Below are positions 6,040-8,811 of a stretch of DNA of 8,811 nucleotides, one piece after another (the first letter of the stretch is position 1; each line of letters starts with the position of its first letter). The stretch is from positions 1-8,811 of the forward strand of contig CANQVY010000043.1 of NCBI GenBank assembly GCA_947627405.1. The letters run 5' to 3'. This stretch comes from an uncultured Bacilli bacterium (lineage in GTDB: Bacteria; Bacillota_I; Bacilli_A; RF39; UBA660). The notes under the pieces are model-generated. The model had not been told where the DNA came from, ran no database searches, and worked only from the letters and a program-made list of their open reading frames with translations. Made by a program: the position numbers and the translations under genes.

Positions 6040-6837
6040 ATGAAAAAATTTTTAAATTTAGCTATAGCTCTTGTAATGGCAGTGACATTTACAATCCACT
6101 CTACAAAAGCATTAACAAAATGGGAAGCCAATGATTGGCAAACAGAGTATTATGGATTTGTTACAAAGAAGACAAATAATATAACAAATCTAAAAGGAAG
6201 TGAAAATACTCTAGCTGAATCCGGAATGAAAAAAGGACCATATAGTTATGCAAGTCAAGCAAAGTTAAAAGATACAATTACTGAAGAGGTGTATATTGGT
6301 TTAAACAAGGATAATTATTTAAATGGGGATTTATTTGAAGTCTCATTAGCCTTAAAAAATAAAGCGGGAGAGTATGTAAGTGAAGAAGTAGTTACTACAC
6401 AAAAACAAGGGGATCATTTTGTTGTTACTGCAAATGGAACGAAAGATTTTAAAGCCATTATAGATAAGGATGGAGTTTATACTTATAGATGGCATATAAA
6501 ACAAGACGAAGGGAAAACGTATGTAACTTTTACAGTATTAAATAATAAAGATACAATTCAATCAACAGGAAAAATAGATATGGATACAATGCAAACAAAT
6601 GATACAAAAACTCCAATTGCAAATGAAAAAGACGTATCTGTAAAATATTTATGGTTTTGTAATATTAAGGCAGACTATGGGGTAGACGTATATACGGTTT
6701 TACCACAAGAAGAAGGAAAAGATATTACAATTGCGAAAAATCCAAATACTTATGATGAAATCATCCTTTATGTAGCGATTGCTTTACTAGGATCTATAGC
6801 ACTTGGATATTTGATTAAAAAAAAGGTCGCTAGATAA
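6040..6837 (+). CDS. Sortase-anchored surface protein with NPNTYD sorting signal
   Basis: A 265-residue exported protein. The N-terminus has a basic start, a hydrophobic core (about 4-18) and a likely signal peptidase site after STKA (24). The mature part (about 25-225) is rich in alternating beta-type segments, with one cysteine (207) and no domain I can name. The C-terminus is a classic sorting signal: NPNTYD (234-239), hydrophobic helix (241-259), and tail KKKVAR. NPxT-type motifs are substrates of class B sortases, and a class B sortase is the next gene, so that enzyme is its likely anchor enzyme. SD AAAGGAG (6027-6033) is six bases before ATG. A possible -10 TACTAT lies at 6016-6021 but without a good -35. 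What the ectodomain binds is unknown; a NEAT haem domain was considered and not supported. Confidence 0.85.
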   Translation: MKKFLNLAIALVMAVTFTIHSTKALTKWEANDWQTEYYGFVTKKTNNITNLKGSENTLAESGMKKGPYSYASQAKLKDTITEEVYIGLNKDNYLNGDLFEVSLALKNKAGEYVSEEVVTTQKQGDHFVVTANGTKDFKAIIDKDGVYTYRWHIKQDEGKTYVTFTVLNNKDTIQSTGKIDMDTMQTNDTKTPIANEKDVSVKYLWFCNIKADYGVDVYTVLPQEEGKDITIAKNPNTYDEIILYVAIALLGSIALGYLIKKKVAR

Positions 6838-6843
6838 TTATAT

Positions 6844-6873
6844 AAAAAGATGATATAATGATATCATCTTTTT
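6844..6873 (+). terminator. Perfect 13-bp hairpin terminator between substrate and sortase genes
   Basis: AAAAAGATGATAT (6844-6856) and its exact complement (6861-6873) flank the loop AATG; the A-run and T-run at the two ends would allow function in both directions. It lies six bases after the surface-protein stop and 24 bases before the sortase ATG. Confidence 0.75.
6851..6859 (+). promoter_or_regulatory. Possible extended -10 promoter of the sortase, within the terminator
   Basis: TGATATAAT (6851-6859) is base-for-base the same extended -10 as at 1437-1445. Transcription would start near 6866 and leave a leader of about 30 bases up to the ATG, carrying the SD AGAGGG (6887-6892). No good -35 is seen. 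It lies wholly inside the hairpin, so it could also be an accident of the palindrome. Confidence 0.4.
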
Positions 6874-6897
6874 AATTGATAAGATAAGAGGGATATA

Positions 6898-7764
6898 ATG
6901 AAAAAGCAGAATTTAAAAAGAAAAACATCCTATAGGTGTAAACATAACAAGAAACAAAATAGAAAATTTCGTCTATGGGTATGGATTTTCATTATAACAA
7001 TTAGTGCAGGAATGATGATTGTATCTGTATGGAAAATATTGGATTGGAAAAGAGATAATCAAAATACAAATAAACAAATAGATGCACTTAATGAGGAAAT
7101 AAAAGTTGAAAATGTTCCTTCAAACGATTCAGATGAAATGGTCAATCCTCCAAGTGAAAAAGATAGCGATTATTGGAAATACATGGAATTGCCTCTTATC
7201 AGTGTGGATTTTGATGAGCTAAAACAAAAGAATAAAGATACAGTAGCGTTTTTAAAAGTAAACGGAACGAATATTAATTATCCTGTTGTACAAGCCAAAA
7301 ATAATGATTATTATTTGCATCATTCCTATGATAAAACAAAAAATGATGCAGGATGGGTATTTCTAGATTATCGTAATAACTTAGACCAATTACAAGATAA
7401 TAACATTATTTATGCACATGGAAGATATGATATGACTATGTTTGGATCTTTAAAAAATGTTTTTAAAGAGAACTGGTATGAAAATACGGAAAATTATGTT
7501 GTACATTTGTCTACTCCAAAAGAAAATACATTATGGCAAGTTTTTTCTGTTTATAAAATCAAAACAGAAACCTATTATTTAACAAGTAGTTTTGGAAGTA
7601 CTTCATCCCATGAAAAATTTATAAAAACAATAAAAAGTAGAAGTAAATATAATTTTAACACGAGTGTAAACACAAAAGATAAAATTCTTACACTTTCTAC
7701 TTGTTATAATCAAAAAGAAAAAGTTGTTTTGCATGCAAAATTAATTAAAATTCAAAAAAGATAA
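6898..7764 (+). CDS. srtB: Class B sortase
   Basis: A 288-residue membrane-bound cysteine transpeptidase that cuts a sorting signal at Thr and joins the protein to the cell wall. The N-terminus is a very basic cytoplasmic tail (1-25), one membrane helix (about 26-48) and a polar linker (50-95). The sortase domain from about 100 contains INYPVVQ (126-132) and DAGWVFLDYR (150-159). It also contains the histidine motif IIYAHGR with His174 before MTMFGSL, the RSKYNF stretch (248-253) typical of class B, and LTLSTC with Cys269. The position where class B enzymes usually have the catalytic Arg, six residues after Cys, is Lys275. The preceding gene is the probable substrate. SD AGAGGG precedes ATG 6898. 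It may be transcribed separately from its substrate because a strong hairpin divides them. Confidence 0.92.
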   Translation: MKKQNLKRKTSYRCKHNKKQNRKFRLWVWIFIITISAGMMIVSVWKILDWKRDNQNTNKQIDALNEEIKVENVPSNDSDEMVNPPSEKDSDYWKYMELPLISVDFDELKQKNKDTVAFLKVNGTNINYPVVQAKNNDYYLHHSYDKTKNDAGWVFLDYRNNLDQLQDNNIIYAHGRYDMTMFGSLKNVFKENWYENTENYVVHLSTPKENTLWQVFSVYKIKTETYYLTSSFGSTSSHEKFIKTIKSRSKYNFNTSVNTKDKILTLSTCYNQKEKVVLHAKLIKIQKR

Positions 7765-7797
7765 AGACTCCTATTTGTAATAAATAGGAGTCTTTTT
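7763..7797. terminator. Bidirectional terminator between srtB and tmcAL
   Basis: AAAGACTCCTATTT (7763-7776) and its exact complement AAATAGGAGTCTTT (7782-7795) enclose the loop GTAAT, with T-runs on the + side (7793-7797) and, read on the minus strand, from the A-run at 7754-7759. It serves both convergent genes; its left arm covers the TAG stop of tmcAL, and the stem reaches into the last codons of tmcAL and the srtB TAA. Confidence 0.92.
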
Positions 7798-8811
7798 ATA
7801 TTCTTCTTCAATAATTTCTTTATTGTTAGAAACAATAGAATGGTATACCTTTGTTGCTCGATATTCAAGCAATAACATTCCATTATTTTTTAGGGATGCA
7901 AAGCGAGAAACAAGAGGAACTTTTAATTCTTTTTTTATTTTGTTTAAATACTTTTTTCCTTTTTCATTAAATCCTAATAGCCGAATATATTCTATCTTTT
8001 TATATTGCTTTGCTTCTTCTTTCGTAAAATTACATAATATATGGCAAAACATACGATTTAATTTGCTATAAGTGTATCTTTTTGTTTTTACTAAATTAAT
8101 TAATTCATCAAAACTATTTGCTTTTAAAATATATTTATTAATTCTATTTTCAATTCCTTCATCTACAGTCTGATAAATATTTAAATTTTTTTCCGTAAGT
8201 ATTTTGTATTTCAAAAATGGGAAATATTGTTCTAATAAATAAATAGTTTCATAATGTTTCTTATGATAAATAGGAACATATTTTTTGATATTCAATTGAG
8301 CACCGATCGCTTTTCTTAAACAAGAAGCATTAATAATATCAGATCCTAAATCATCAGATTTATAATTGTTTGTCCTTTTTATAGCTATAGATTCTATATT
8401 ATAATTGTTCTTTTTTATTTCTTTTATATAACTTAAGCCTAATAAATCATTGGGCAAAACGATTCGAAAACCTGACAAATCATGTAAAGCTTTACTCATA
8501 CTGGTAGGATAATTAAAACCTTTATTTAAATAAGAATGCACACGTTTTGTATAGTCTTTATCGTGTAATTGGATATCAACAAGCCGTTTTAAAAGATCAA
8601 TATCATTTGTTTCGCTACCAAAGATAAGTTTATTGACTTTTAATTCATGCAATAAAGAAATTGCACCATGGGCAAAAATATCAGCACTTTGTGTTGCAAA
8701 TACATAAGGAATTTCCACAACCAAATCCACTTGATTTTCTAAAGCCATTTCACATCGAGACCATTTATTAACAATCATAGGTTCTCCTCTTTGAGAAAAG
8801 TGGCCACTCAT
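7771..8811 (-). CDS. tmcAL: tRNA(Met) cytidine acetate ligase TmcAL (YlbM), 5' partial
   Basis: This enzyme makes N4-acetylcytidine at the wobble position of elongator tRNA-Met from acetate and ATP, in the cytoplasm. The 346 visible codons start at the window edge inside the conserved segment MSGHFSQRGEP, so the ATG at the edge is internal. About 35-40 N-terminal residues, including the nucleotide-binding YNPFHNGH-type motif, are off the window. Further family hallmarks are LVVEIPYVFATQSADIFAHG, then LIFGSE. The segment VLPNDLLGLSYIKEI and the KR-N-Y---NASCLRKAI stretch (typically SASxIRK) follow. The C-terminal half is more divergent and ends in PIYYK. It converges on srtB with a shared terminator that covers its last codons. 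Nothing suggests it is broken within the window. Confidence 0.93.
   Translation of the reverse strand: MSGHFSQRGEPMIVNKWSRCEMALENQVDLVVEIPYVFATQSADIFAHGAISLLHELKVNKLIFGSETNDIDLLKRLVDIQLHDKDYTKRVHSYLNKGFNYPTSMSKALHDLSGFRIVLPNDLLGLSYIKEIKKNNYNIESIAIKRTNNYKSDDLGSDIINASCLRKAIGAQLNIKKYVPIYHKKHYETIYLLEQYFPFLKYKILTEKNLNIYQTVDEGIENRINKYILKANSFDELINLVKTKRYTYSKLNRMFCHILCNFTKEEAKQYKKIEYIRLLGFNEKGKKYLNKIKKELKVPLVSRFASLKNNGMLLLEYRATKVYHSIVSNNKEIIEEEYKKTPIYYK

Noticed and set aside
6040..6837. NEAT haem-binding domain in the sortase substrate
   Set aside because: Class B sortases often anchor NEAT proteins, but the expected NEAT signature strands and Tyr-x-x-x-Tyr motif are not seen.
7823..8071. 82-residue + strand frame
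   Set aside because: It is antisense to tmcAL, which has clear family motifs; no ribosome site precedes it.
1..8811. TGA read as tryptophan (Mycoplasma code), suggested by the absence of TGA stops
   Set aside because: All tryptophans in recognised genes use TGG, no internal TGA occurs, and two genes have TGA as an in-frame second stop.

Overview
The window is strongly AT-rich and most genes lie on the + strand. They are tightly packed, with A-rich Shine-Dalgarno (SD) sites and small hairpin terminators. The gene families point to a low-GC Bacillota lineage: EF-P modification peptidases YfmF/YfmH, TmcAL (YlbM), a class B sortase with its own substrate, and a collagen-like BclA-type surface protein. 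Codon and intergenic style suggest a Bacilli-related, Mollicutes-adjacent gut group (Erysipelotrichales or RF39-like), which is an inference. All ten stops are TAA or TAG, but every Trp is TGG and no internal TGA occurs, so the standard bacterial code fits.

Layout. Bases 1-572 hold the 3' end of a collagen-like gene with a jelly-roll C-terminal domain; its start is off the window and it is visibly GC-richer than the rest. Bases 573-873 contain no convincing protein gene. They carry a very good sigma-A promoter whose -10 is overlapped by a Fur/PerR-type 7-1-7 inverted repeat, followed by about 185 nt ending in an A/U-rich hairpin with a U-tract. An unrecognised 176-residue protein follows (874-1404), then a terminator.

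Bases 1463-5566 look like one operon: MscS-type channel, purine nucleoside phosphorylase (deoD), and the M16 pair yfmF-yfmH, whose coding regions overlap by 14 nt. Then come a small membrane protein (5618-5926), a signal-peptide-bearing, sortase-anchored surface protein with an NPNTYD sorting signal (6040-6837), and the class B sortase that probably anchors it (6898-7764). A strong bidirectional terminator separates the sortase from the convergent 3' end of tmcAL on the minus strand (7771-8811, start off the window).

How the parts fit. The channel/deoD/yfmF/yfmH operon is housekeeping: osmotic protection, purine salvage and translation-factor modification. Bases 5932-7797 form a small cell-surface module of substrate plus sortase, separated internally by a perfect 13-bp hairpin. 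The least ordinary points are the Fur-box promoter driving a gene-poor segment, the lysine where class B sortases usually have their catalytic arginine, and the recurrent placement of extended -10 promoters inside or directly against terminators. I see no mobile element, CRISPR array, rRNA or tRNA.
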